This document shows, piece after piece, positions 16,109 through 23,599 of a stretch of DNA of 64,000 nucleotides (positions are counted from its first letter, which is position 1; every line of letters starts with the position of its first letter). The translations under genes and the position numbers were made by a program. This DNA comes from Pokkaliibacter plantistimulans (GTDB taxonomy: Bacteria > Pseudomonadota > Gammaproteobacteria > Pseudomonadales > Balneatricaceae), in contig NZ_CP177354.1 in assembly GCF_046844695.1 (NCBI RefSeq), positions 4,588,001-4,652,000 on the forward strand. Reading direction: 5' to 3'. The notes beneath the pieces were generated by a model. It searched no databases, had not been told where the DNA came from, and saw only the letters and a program-made list of their open reading frames with translations.

Positions 16109-17155
16109 TCAGGACATCGCTTCCATCACATCAACCTGCTGCCCACGAGCAGGAGTCCACTTACGTCTTAACTCCCGCGGACTCATATCCATCCATGCCC
16201 GCGTAAATCGGCTCAGGCCATTCTGACTTTGAAATCCTAACTGGCTGCTCACCTTGATAAGAGGGATGTCCGGATTGGTGAATAACACTCGGGCACGATG
16301 GCGACGCACGTTTTCCAGCAAATCCTGAAACAACAGGTCTTCTTCTGACAACTTGCGCTGCAATGAACGGGGACTCATGTACAGCTGCGCCGCAACATAC
16401 TCCAGAGTTACCTTCTTCTGCCCCAAGCCTTTAGCAATGATTAGCTTGACCTTCTGCCCCAGCGCCACGGGCGAGGAGTCTGAAATGAACCGCCGGAGCT
16501 CCTCACCCTGCCCTTCAATGTAGGAATACAGTGGCTTGGTCGCCTCCTCCACACTGTAGCGCAGTGCTATCCGAAAACCATCGGCAATAACAGGAGCAGC
16601 AAAAAACTCCTCATAGCGAGGGAACATAACCTTGTTGTAATGGACAACCTGAATAGGCTTGATAGGTGAGGCAGTCACAAACCGGCTCAAGGTAACAATG
16701 GTAGACAGATTAGCGTCCACCAAGGCAGCAGAAATGCTGTCAAAATCCTGGTTGGGCACCAAGCCAATTTCTACATAGTCTGCAGTCTGCTCGATCACCA
16801 CCTCACCCAGATTACAGATACGATGAAAATTGTCACCATAGGCCTGCAATGCCTTGAGCAGATTGGACTGGGACAACACTTCCAAAGACAGACTGTTGAA
16901 GCTCATGGGATGAAGATGGAGTCCCACCAACAGACCGAAGTCAGGATGAGTTTTTTCTACTTCCTTGCATAACAGCCTCAACCGTTCAGCATCCATCACT
17001 GCGGTTGGGCAACTGAGATCCTCTTCTTTCAGTTGGAAACGAGCAAAGAGTTCACTGGCATTTATCCCCAGGCTTAACAGTGTTCTGAATACACATGCAA
17101 CCCAGGCTGAATTCACATATTCACGCATAGTTATTTGCCTAACTGTAAAATTCAT
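16109..17155 (-). CDS. AraC-family transcriptional regulator
   Basis: A 348-residue regulator with an N-terminal arabinose-binding-type domain of the OruR/GadX-like group (about 20-210; DAERLRLLCKEVEKTHPDFGLLVG is typical) and a C-terminal AraC helix-turn-helix pair (about 245-335), with VTLEYVAAQLYMSPRSLQRKL and VSSQLGFQSQNGLSRFTRAW as the two recognition units. It should act as a ligand-responsive activator. The target is unknown; nearby candidates are its own promoter and the convergent thioesterase. The ATG at 17155 is the family-like start. Confidence 0.92.
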   Translation of the reverse strand: MNFTVRQITMREYVNSAWVACVFRTLLSLGINASELFARFQLKEEDLSCPTAVMDAERLRLLCKEVEKTHPDFGLLVGLHLHPMSFNSLSLEVLSQSNLLKALQAYGDNFHRICNLGEVVIEQTADYVEIGLVPNQDFDSISAALVDANLSTIVTLSRFVTASPIKPIQVVHYNKVMFPRYEEFFAAPVIADGFRIALRYSVEEATKPLYSYIEGQGEELRRFISDSSPVALGQKVKLIIAKGLGQKKVTLEYVAAQLYMSPRSLQRKLSEEDLLFQDLLENVRRHRARVLFTNPDIPLIKVSSQLGFQSQNGLSRFTRAWMDMSPRELRRKWTPARGQQVDVMEAMS

Positions 17156-17258
17156 CTTAGGCCAAATGTTGAGCCTTTCCTGGCGACCAGCCTCGTTACT
17201 TGATATCCCATTGTTCTTCCCTGAACGCTGTCTAACACCGCAACATTGGCGTCAACTG

Positions 17259-18299
17259 CTACCCCCTAGCTGAATACACCTTGAACTTCGTTGTTTCAGC
17301 CACAACGGCAACACGCTTGAACTGCTCCTGCAACCATCCTTCATAGGGAAGATGCGCGTTGGCGACCACTTCAAGCCAGCCGTCATACACGATCTTTTTT
17401 CGAGCCTGTGCAATCAGTTCGGTCACTGCCCGATAATCCGTCTTGATTCCCGTGTGAAACGGTGGATTACTCAGTACCACTTTGAATCGCCCCTCGATAT
17501 CCGACCACGCATTGCTCGGATACACCAGCGCTTCTATGCCATTTTGAGCCAGTGTGCGCTTGGCGCTTTCCAATGCCAAGGCACTCACATCAATTAATTC
17601 GACATCCAGCTGCGGATTTCGTCGTTTTGCAACTGCCCCAATAATGCCTGCTCCGCAGCCAAAGTCCAGAACACGACCTTGCTCAGGCAACTTCATATTG
17701 GGCAGTAATAATGCTGTACCCTCGTCTAATTCACCAAGACTGAATACGCCCGGTAGACTTACAACCTGCAATTCGGTGTCGTCCAGGACAACACTTGAAT
17801 AATGCAACCAAGTCTCGATATCAAAAACAGGAAACGCCCGATCCACTGTTACTCTGTATAGAGTACAGCGTCGCGCGTTGTCCAGTTTACTTAGCTCGAT
17901 TTCATGGTCCTCGAGGAGGATCTTAGCCGCACTTTTCACGCCTTCCTGATGTTCTCCCACGATCCAGAGCTGCCGTCCTGTCTCCATATGACTTAACAGC
18001 ATGCTTAACAGCATACGTGCTAGTTCTTTTGACTTGGGCCAATACAACAAAACATCAGCATTGTCTGGCAGCTCATTAACAACAGCAGCAAAATGGCTTT
18101 GAAAGCCTGCCAGCCGCAATTCGCTATGAACGCGAAAATCCTGCGAGAAAAAATGCAGAACCGTATCTGCGCTCCATTGTTGCCATACTCCTATCTCTGG
18201 AGCATTGACCACCAGCAGTGATGATGACGCTTCGAATACAGAAAGATTGCGAGAGATAACCTGGCTCACGGGCAACCAGGTACTTGCAGCTGAGTTCAT
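17259..18299 (-). CDS. rsmC: 16S rRNA (guanine1207-N2)-methyltransferase
   Basis: RsmC methylates G1207 of 16S rRNA in the 30S subunit with S-adenosylmethionine. The 346-residue protein has the two-domain RsmC layout: a degenerate methyltransferase-like N-terminal half and a catalytic C-terminal half with LDFGCGAGIIGA (about 205-216) for SAM and the N2-guanine motif VVLSNPPFHTG (about 270-281). Length fits the family. It is transcribed away from the glrKR region, with a 600-bp regulatory-looking gap upstream of its start. Confidence 0.94.
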   Translation of the reverse strand: MNSAASTWLPVSQVISRNLSVFEASSSLLVVNAPEIGVWQQWSADTVLHFFSQDFRVHSELRLAGFQSHFAAVVNELPDNADVLLYWPKSKELARMLLSMLLSHMETGRQLWIVGEHQEGVKSAAKILLEDHEIELSKLDNARRCTLYRVTVDRAFPVFDIETWLHYSSVVLDDTELQVVSLPGVFSLGELDEGTALLLPNMKLPEQGRVLDFGCGAGIIGAVAKRRNPQLDVELIDVSALALESAKRTLAQNGIEALVYPSNAWSDIEGRFKVVLSNPPFHTGIKTDYRAVTELIAQARKKIVYDGWLEVVANAHLPYEGWLQEQFKRVAVVAETTKFKVYSARG

Positions 18300-18433
18300 T
18301 CAGTTTCCTGTCAACGGGGATAGCTTAATTGACAGCTGGTGAAGTCCATCAAAATAACCTCACCCGCTGCCTGAGCAGTATAACGGCGATACCTTGCATG
18401 TGCTGAATTTATGACTAGTCGCTTTTAGCGGCG

Positions 18434-18451
18434 TGTCGCCATTTAATGACA
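18434..18451 (+). promoter_or_regulatory. GlrR-type activator box 1
   Basis: TGTC-GCCATTTAAT-GACA, an exact match to TGTC-N10-GACA, the palindrome bound by GlrR upstream of glmY and glmZ in enterobacteria. The match to box 2 extends to 18 of 22 bases, ending in CTTT. A degenerate copy (CGTC-N10-AACA) lies at 18476-18493. Confidence 0.75.
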
Positions 18452-18553
18452 CTTTAAATGGCAGAAACTACTGGTCGTCGCAAATCAGCAACAACAGCAA
18501 AACCTCGTTGTTATTGCGACTAACTGAAATTATCAACATCCTTCAGTTAAAGA

Positions 18554-18571
18554 TGTCTCTATTTAGCGACA
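18554..18571 (+). promoter_or_regulatory. GlrR-type activator box 2
   Basis: TGTC-TCTATTTAGC-GACA, a second exact TGTC-N10-GACA, exactly 120 bp downstream of box 1 and about 100 bp upstream of the sigma-54-like promoter, a normal distance for an enhancer-binding protein. Confidence 0.75.
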
Positions 18572-18634
18572 CTTTCAGACCTCATCAGGAGGAATAACTT
18601 TCTCTCTCCTACTAAATCACACAAATAAAACATC

Positions 18635-18647
18635 TAAATCGTTGTTT
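18635..18647 (-). promoter_or_regulatory. IHF-like site
   Basis: On the minus strand AAACAACGATTTA matches the IHF consensus WATCAANNNNTTR with one mismatch. It lies in an AT-rich tract between the activator boxes and the sigma-54-like promoter, where IHF would bend the DNA. Confidence 0.45.
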
Positions 18648-18667
18648 TTATTGTGCTTTTAAAAAGA

Positions 18668-18683
18668 TGGCACGAGGTTTGAA
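18668..18683 (+). promoter_or_regulatory. Sigma-54-like promoter
   Basis: TGGCACG-AGGT-TTGAA against consensus TGGCACG-N4-TTGCW: the -24 element is perfect, and the -12 element has one mismatch, GA in place of GC. The expected transcription start is near 18693, the first base of the folded RNA. The mismatch at the -12 position lowers certainty. Confidence 0.6.
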
Positions 18684-18692
18684 ATATACCCT

Positions 18693-18787
18693 GTGACGCA
18701 ACCGCAAATGCGGTGCTGGGCAAGAAGGCTTCATCCTAAACCGACTGCCACAGCCACCCCGGAAGCCTTTTTGTCCAGCAGCGTCAC
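18693..18787 (+). ncRNA. Candidate structured RNA or folded leader
   Basis: Strong nested folding by eye: GTGACGC (18693-18699) with GCGTCAC (18781-18787); TGCTGG (18714-18719) with CCAGCA (18775-18780), stacking directly on the first stem; hairpin CCGC-AAAT-GCGG (18702-18713); and AAGGCTTC (18725-18732) with GAAGCCTT (18762-18769) followed by TTTG. The last stem with its T run could also act alone as a terminator, ending an RNA of about 80 bases. It begins where the sigma-54-like promoter predicts the start. I see no similarity to GlmY, GlmZ or a named riboswitch. Confidence 0.5.
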
Positions 18788-18902
18788 ACATTCTGCGATC
18801 ATGCCTGTCGGCGAGCACTTATACAAAAGTAGCTCCTGCTCTGAGTGAGTCGGCAAGAGCGTGACAAGCAATGAACATTTGAAAGAACGTGAGAACTGCG
18901 CC

Positions 18903-19175
18903 ATGACACGCACAGGTATTTATACAGGTGTTGGTATCCATCTGGTGGTTCTGGTCGCACTGCTGCTTCTGTTAATACCGTTTCGTCAGTCAGATGCCAG
19001 CACCGTGATTGAAGATCTCTTTTACCAGCTGGATAGTAATCACGATGAACAGTTACAGCCAGCAGAGGCTGCACAGCTGCCGGGTCTGAAAGCGGCGTTC
19101 TCACAACTGGACAAAGACAACAGTAAAACCCTGGACCTTAGCGAGTTCAAGCAACTCAAGCAGCTTCGGTCTTGA
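18903..19175 (+). CDS. Membrane-anchored EF-hand protein
   Basis: A 90-residue protein with one transmembrane or uncleaved signal helix (about residues 9-27) and a small outside domain with two EF-hand loops, DSNHDEQLQPAE (44-55) and DKDNSKTLDLSE (70-81). Loop 1 has Asp, Asn, Asp and a Glu at position 12 but lacks the central Gly; loop 2 has Lys in that place, so calcium affinity may be low. Likely to face the periplasm. The ATG at 18903 is chosen because it starts just before the hydrophobic helix; a GTG at 18861 would add 14 residues. It is the first protein gene after the sigma-54-like promoter. Confidence 0.78.
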   Translation: MTRTGIYTGVGIHLVVLVALLLLLIPFRQSDASTVIEDLFYQLDSNHDEQLQPAEAAQLPGLKAAFSQLDKDNSKTLDLSEFKQLKQLRS

Positions 19176-19749
19176 GCGCAAAAGTGTTTTGACAAGTACT
19201 CCAGCCAGGGTTGGCACGAGTGTCAAATGATCCCACAGGAATGTGAGATCAGGCAGGAAGCCCAAACAGGGATGGATCTGACCTACGATTGTTCAGGACG
19301 TAAACAAGGAGAGACAAGCTCATCGTAGTGCTCACGTATTTGCTACGTCTGGATGCAGGATGCAGCGCCTCTGCATGAGGTGAGGAAAAGGACAGGCATT
19401 TCCAATAAGGGAGCTCAGAGCAATGGATTGTCAGCACTGGTTTCTGTCAGGGAAGTAAAAGCCAGTTGCGAGCAGGAGGTGATATTCATCCAACATCACC
19501 AGCAGTTCACGGACGAACAGGTCAGGATGACCGCGTCAAGGATGTAGAGATCCAAGAAGGATCAGACCAGCCGCTATGGATAGAGGCTGGTTGGCATCTC
19601 CAGCAAGGTGTCCGGCCGCAATGCGTATTGCTTTCCCCTTCAGGATGAAAATGCATTACGTATGGCCGGGTTGCCTTTTTGTCATGTATTACGACTCCTG
19701 GCAGTCGTGACAGAAAGCAGTAGAACCTCAGCTAAAGGACCCTGCACAG
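19176..19749 (+). other. 574-bp non-coding gap between the EF-hand genes
   Basis: No convincing gene; the short open frames present have no domain and poor starts. Structure is visible. TGGCACG at 19212-19218 repeats the -24 element seen at 18668 but the following -12 element is poor. TGATC-C-CACA / TGTG-A-GATCA (19228-19251) is a compact hairpin. CCGGCC (19612-19617) plus ATGCGTA (19621-19627) pair with TACGTAT (19657-19663) plus GGCCGG (19664-19669), followed by TTGCCTTTTTG, a terminator-like end. A second small transcript of about 450 bases is possible but not shown. Confidence 0.4.
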
Positions 19750-19968
19750 ATGAAGAAAATCAGTCTGCTTGCCTTGTGTCTGGTGGTTTCCGGTACGGCT
19801 AATGCCCTTGGAAACGAGGCATTCAATCAGGTCGATGAAGACCAGAACGGAACCATCAGTGTCAGCGAGGCCCAAATCAACGAAGCCCTCAGCCTCCAAT
19901 TCGCCGAGCTGGATGTAAATCAAGACGGTGTTTTGAGTGCTGAAGAGTTTGCCAACTTTCAAAGTTAA
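19750..19968 (+). CDS. Secreted EF-hand protein
   Basis: A 72-residue protein with a cleavable signal peptide (MKKISLLALCLVVSGTANA, cut expected after residue 19) and two adjoining EF-hand loops, DEDQNGTISVSE (29-40) and DVNQDGVLSAEE (55-66). Both loops have Asp at 1, Asp/Asn at 3 and 5, Gly at 6 and Glu at 12, so both should bind calcium. The mature protein of about 53 residues would be a single EF-hand pair in the periplasm or outside. AAAGGA lies ten bases before the ATG. It is 62 bp upstream of glrK, suggesting a functional tie to that sensor. Confidence 0.85.
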   Translation: MKKISLLALCLVVSGTANALGNEAFNQVDEDQNGTISVSEAQINEALSLQFAELDVNQDGVLSAEEFANFQS

Positions 19969-20030
19969 GACTGCTTCGTACTCCTTATGGGTAAGAGCCA
20001 CGATCTTAACCGACCATTGTCATTTTCATC

Positions 20031-21527
20031 ATGCTGACTAAGCTAAGGCATCCTCCCCGTCTCCTCACAGTGAACTTTCGCCCCTCGATGCCTGCCACGT
20101 CCACTATTAGCCGTCACTGGCGCCCAAGAACACTACTCCAGCTCGTGTTGCTGGGTTTTGTATTGGTTACAGCACCTCTCCTGTACTTGATCTATGAAAC
20201 CACCCACTCATTAGACACTGTTGCCAGTCGGATGCAGCAGTACAGTCAGGAAGCATTGTCGACGACTCAAAGGGGTCAACAACTGGTCAGCCTCTCCATC
20301 GAATTGGAGCGCACGGCACGACAGTTCCAGGTCGTCCGAGCCGATAGCTTACACACCTTGTTTTCACAACAACTGGACCGCTTCAGGAACTTGCTGGAGC
20401 TACAACATCAGCAGGCAGATATTGGCGGCCTCTACCAGGAACTGGAACAACTGCTTGTCCCATTGCCTGACCTCGTGAGTGGCCAGGATACTGCCAGTGA
20501 GCTTGATACTGTCTTGACCCAGATTGATAGCAAGACTGAACAGCTACGCGACAGCGTGGACAAACTGGTTAATCAGCGTCTCGATGAGCTTAACCACTTC
20601 AACGAAGACACCCGCACTCACCTGCTGCTTTCCTCAACCCTTCTACTCGCCCTCAGCTTGGTGCTGATGATCATGAGTGGTCTGGTCATTACCCGCCCTG
20701 TTCGCCGTCTGGAGAAAATGATCACACTGCTGGGAGAAGGTAAGGCACTTCCTTCCAATCGGATTGGAGGTCCGGCAGAGCTGGCTAATCTTGGCGGCAA
20801 ACTGCACTGGCTGGATCAGCAACTCGCATCTCTCGAACAGCAGAAAAAGCAATTTCTGCGACACATGTCACACGAACTCAAAACGCCACTTGCCAGCCTG
20901 CGCGAAGGCGCTGATCTATTGGGGGAAGGTGTACTGGGAGAGCTCAACACCTCGCAGCAGGAGGTTGTGGAGCTGATGCAATATAACAGCCAGCAACTAC
21001 AGCGTCTGATAGAGCAACTGCTGGACTACAACATGCTCCATCAGAATTTGCCAATGGCAGTGAGTGCATGTGAACTGCCCACTCTCATCAAGGAAGTAGT
21101 CACACTGCATCAGCTGAGCGTGCAACAGAAGCAGATCCACCTGCAAACCCAGGGTGATGCTCTGAGCTGGCCAGTCGACAGGCACAAGTTGCAACGCTGC
21201 CTCGACAATCTGATTTCCAATGCCATCAACTATGGCGCACGGGAAGGTCAGATATTGGTTGCCTGGCAAACTCTCAACAACCGACTGATCATTGATGTCG
21301 CCAATACCGGGCAGACCATTGCGGCTGCGGAACGAGTTCGTATCTTTGAGCCCTTCTATCAGGGGCAGTCTCAACGCCTGGGTCCGTTGAAAGGTTCAGG
21401 GATCGGTTTGAGTGTCGCCAGAGACTGCATAGAAGCTCACGGCGGCAGCCTTACCTTGCACGATCTCCATGGCTTTGATGTATGCTTCCGTATCGAACTG
21501 CCAGAGTCTGAACACCTCGCGGTGTAA
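20031..21527 (+). CDS. glrK: Sensor histidine kinase GlrK (QseE)
   Basis: Membrane sensor kinase of the GlrK/QseE type, paired with GlrR. It has an N-terminal transmembrane helix (about 36-56), a helical periplasmic domain of about 140 residues, a second helix (about 200-222), HAMP, and a HisKA domain with FLRHMSHELKTPLASL (phospho-acceptor His near 281). The C-terminal HATPase carries N (NLISNAINYG), G1 (DVANTG) and G2 (GSGIGLSVA) boxes. Gene order kinase, lipoprotein, sigma-54 regulator is that of glrK-glrG-glrR in enterobacteria and supports the name. The start is uncertain: ATG 20031, GTG 20070 and ATG 20088 all lack a clear ribosome-binding site. Confidence 0.88.
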   Translation: MLTKLRHPPRLLTVNFRPSMPATSTISRHWRPRTLLQLVLLGFVLVTAPLLYLIYETTHSLDTVASRMQQYSQEALSTTQRGQQLVSLSIELERTARQFQVVRADSLHTLFSQQLDRFRNLLELQHQQADIGGLYQELEQLLVPLPDLVSGQDTASELDTVLTQIDSKTEQLRDSVDKLVNQRLDELNHFNEDTRTHLLLSSTLLLALSLVLMIMSGLVITRPVRRLEKMITLLGEGKALPSNRIGGPAELANLGGKLHWLDQQLASLEQQKKQFLRHMSHELKTPLASLREGADLLGEGVLGELNTSQQEVVELMQYNSQQLQRLIEQLLDYNMLHQNLPMAVSACELPTLIKEVVTLHQLSVQQKQIHLQTQGDALSWPVDRHKLQRCLDNLISNAINYGAREGQILVAWQTLNNRLIIDVANTGQTIAAAERVRIFEPFYQGQSQRLGPLKGSGIGLSVARDCIEAHGGSLTLHDLHGFDVCFRIELPESEHLAV

Positions 21528-21586
21528 TCTTCCTGACCGGCCCTGCGGCCGCTCCTCTCGGACTCAGCCCAGCAATGGACTAGACC

Positions 21587-22129
21587 ATGATTAACAAAGC
21601 CATCCCTCTGGTACTGAGCATGTTTGTGCTTGGTGGATGCCAGACCCTGCAACAGAACACGGCCAGTAGTGGTAGTGGCTGCCGATTAAGCGGTGCCGGA
21701 AGCAGCTGTGCAGCACAGGAAGTACAGCAACTGCTGCACATTCAACGCCAGCTCAATGCAATGACGTATGTCGAAAGAGAACGCTGGCTAAAGAAACAGG
21801 GCCAGAAACAGCCCTGGCCAGCGCCTGTACTGGCAGTTGTTGCCTACACTTCAACTGATGCTACGCTGGAGCAGCGACAAAAGGTCGCTGGCCTGATGCA
21901 AAAGCTGTCCCCGAATCTGAGCTATGACAGCCGCAGCCTGCTGAATCTGATGAGCGAGAGTAATCAGCAGCAGCTTGCATTGATCAGAATGCTGCAGAAG
22001 AGCCAGAAAAATAATGATCAGCTACAAAGCCAGATATCGGATCTTGAAGGCAAGATCAAAGCCCTTACTGCAATCGAGGAAAAACTGGCTCCCAATGAAG
22101 CCGTTGGCAGTGGCAATACCAAGCCCTGA
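21587..22129 (+). CDS. GlrG/QseG-like lipoprotein
   Basis: A 180-residue predicted outer-membrane lipoprotein: MINKAIPLVLSMFVLGGC gives a lipobox with Cys18 as the acylated residue, and the next residue is Gln, not Asp, so it should be sorted outward. The rest is helical, with LLHIQRQLNAMTYVERERWLKKQ and a C-terminal coiled coil (about 120-165). Sequence conservation to enterobacterial QseG is weak by eye, but the position between glrK and glrR is diagnostic. In E. coli QseG interacts with the kinase and modulates it; the same role is inferred here. Confidence 0.78.
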   Translation: MINKAIPLVLSMFVLGGCQTLQQNTASSGSGCRLSGAGSSCAAQEVQQLLHIQRQLNAMTYVERERWLKKQGQKQPWPAPVLAVVAYTSTDATLEQRQKVAGLMQKLSPNLSYDSRSLLNLMSESNQQQLALIRMLQKSQKNNDQLQSQISDLEGKIKALTAIEEKLAPNEAVGSGNTKP

Positions 22130-22169
22130 CAGCCCGCGCCATAACACTACTCATTTCGACACTTAACTC

Positions 22170-23534
22170 ATGAGCCTGAACGGACCAATACTTCTCGTCG
22201 ACGACGACCCCAGCCTGCTTAAGCTGCTCACAATGCGCCTTAATGCCAGTGGCTACGAGGTGATCAGCACCGAGCACCCTACGGAGGTCATGGGGCTGAT
22301 TGAAAGCCGCCATCCACAGGTGGTGATTTCCGATCTGAAGATGGATGAGATGGATGGCCTGACCCTGTTTGGCCATATTCAAAAACGCCACCCCACGCTT
22401 CCCGTAATATTATTGACCGCCCATGGATCCATTCCAGAGGCTGTCAGTGCAACCCAGCAAGGCGTATTCAGCTTCCTGACCAAACCCATTGATAAGAACG
22501 CCCTGCTGGAAACCCTTGAGAAAGCTTGTTCCCATTACAGCACCCCCGACGCCAGCGAAACCTGGCGTGCAGCCATCATCACGCAAAGTCCACTGATGGA
22601 AACACTGCTGGAGCAGGCAAAACGGGTAGCAGAGGCAGATGTCAGTATTTTAGTCAGTGGCGCCAGCGGTACCGGGAAGGAGTTGATGGCGCAAGCCATT
22701 CATCTGGCCAGCCCCCGTAACAAGAAACCCTTCATCGCGATCAACTGCGGTGCCTTACCTGAACAGCTGCTGGAGTCGGAACTCTTCGGCCACGTGAAGG
22801 GCGCCTTTACCGGCGCCGTTACCCATCATGAAGGGCTGTTTCAGGCTGCTCATGGTGGCACGCTGTTTCTGGATGAAATAGGCGACATGCCCTATCCGCT
22901 GCAGGTCAAACTGCTTCGCGCCCTGCAGGAACGGCAAATCCGCCCGCTGGGCAGCACCAAAGCCGTCGATATAGACGTCCGCATAGTGTCTGCCACCCAT
23001 CGCAACCTTAAGGCAGCCATCGAAGCCAAGGAGTTCCGCGAAGACCTGTTCTATCGGCTCAATGTCGTCAATCTGCGGCTGCCATCGCTACGTGAACGAG
23101 CGGAAGATATCCCGTTACTTGCCCGCTACCTGCTGCAACGAGCAGCCAGCGGCCACAGAAGTTACGTCAAAGGCTTCTCTCCCGACGCCCTGGCCCTGTT
23201 GAGCTGTGCCTCCTGGCCCGGCAACGTACGGCAGCTGGTCAATGTCGTTGAACAGTGCGTCGCCCTGACCTCTACACCGATGATTACCGAGGGGCTGGTT
23301 TCTCAGGCGTTAGCCGAGCAGGCCGAGAGTTTCCCTTCATTCATCGAGGCAAGAAATCAGTTCGAGCGTAACTATCTCATCAAGGTGCTGAAGCTGACCG
23401 AAGGCTCGGCCAGCCAGGCAGCCAAAATTGCACAACGCAATCGCACTGACTTCTACAAACTACTGGCACGTCATAATCTGGAGCCTGCCGACTTCAAGCC
23501 GGGCGGAAGCCAGCATCAGCCATTGCCGGACTAG
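22170..23534 (+). CDS. glrR: Sigma-54-dependent response regulator GlrR (QseF)
   Basis: A 454-residue enhancer-binding protein with three domains: receiver (1-120; acidic pocket LVDDDPS, phospho-acceptor Asp in VVISDLKMDEMDG near 55), AAA+ (about 140-370) with GASGTGKE Walker A near 164-171 and the sigma-54 contact loop GAFTGA near 211-216, and a C-terminal Fis-type helix-turn-helix (about 405-445). All catalytic features are intact. In enterobacteria GlrR binds TGTC-N10-GACA boxes and drives glmY and glmZ. Two such boxes occur 3.6 kb upstream in front of this operon, so autoregulation is likely. Confidence 0.93.
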   Translation: MSLNGPILLVDDDPSLLKLLTMRLNASGYEVISTEHPTEVMGLIESRHPQVVISDLKMDEMDGLTLFGHIQKRHPTLPVILLTAHGSIPEAVSATQQGVFSFLTKPIDKNALLETLEKACSHYSTPDASETWRAAIITQSPLMETLLEQAKRVAEADVSILVSGASGTGKELMAQAIHLASPRNKKPFIAINCGALPEQLLESELFGHVKGAFTGAVTHHEGLFQAAHGGTLFLDEIGDMPYPLQVKLLRALQERQIRPLGSTKAVDIDVRIVSATHRNLKAAIEAKEFREDLFYRLNVVNLRLPSLRERAEDIPLLARYLLQRAASGHRSYVKGFSPDALALLSCASWPGNVRQLVNVVEQCVALTSTPMITEGLVSQALAEQAESFPSFIEARNQFERNYLIKVLKLTEGSASQAAKIAQRNRTDFYKLLARHNLEPADFKPGGSQHQPLPD

Positions 23535-23562
23535 TCAGGAGGAGCGGAAAACAAGGAACATC

Positions 23563-23585
23563 AGCCCTTGCGGTTACCAAGGGCT
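23563..23585. terminator. Hairpin between glrR and hexR
   Basis: AGCCCTTG and CAAGGGCT, 8 bp, around a 7-nt loop, between converging genes. There is no T tract on either strand, so this is only a possible terminator. Confidence 0.4.
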
Positions 23586-23599
23586 AAAAGCAGGAGGAA

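Noticed and set aside
18693..18787. Cyclic-di-GMP (GEMM) or cobalamin riboswitch
   Set aside because: Short look-alike strings (GACGCAA, CCTAAACC, CCGGAAGCC) appear, but the order and stems do not match either consensus, and no B12 box is present.
18693..18787. A glmY or glmZ homologue
   Set aside because: The location and control fit, but I see none of the GlmY/GlmZ sequence features, so I keep it as an unnamed candidate RNA.
19353..19802. Three short open frames in the gap between the EF-hand genes
   Set aside because: They overlap one another, lack motifs and signal sequences, and have no convincing ribosome-binding sites.
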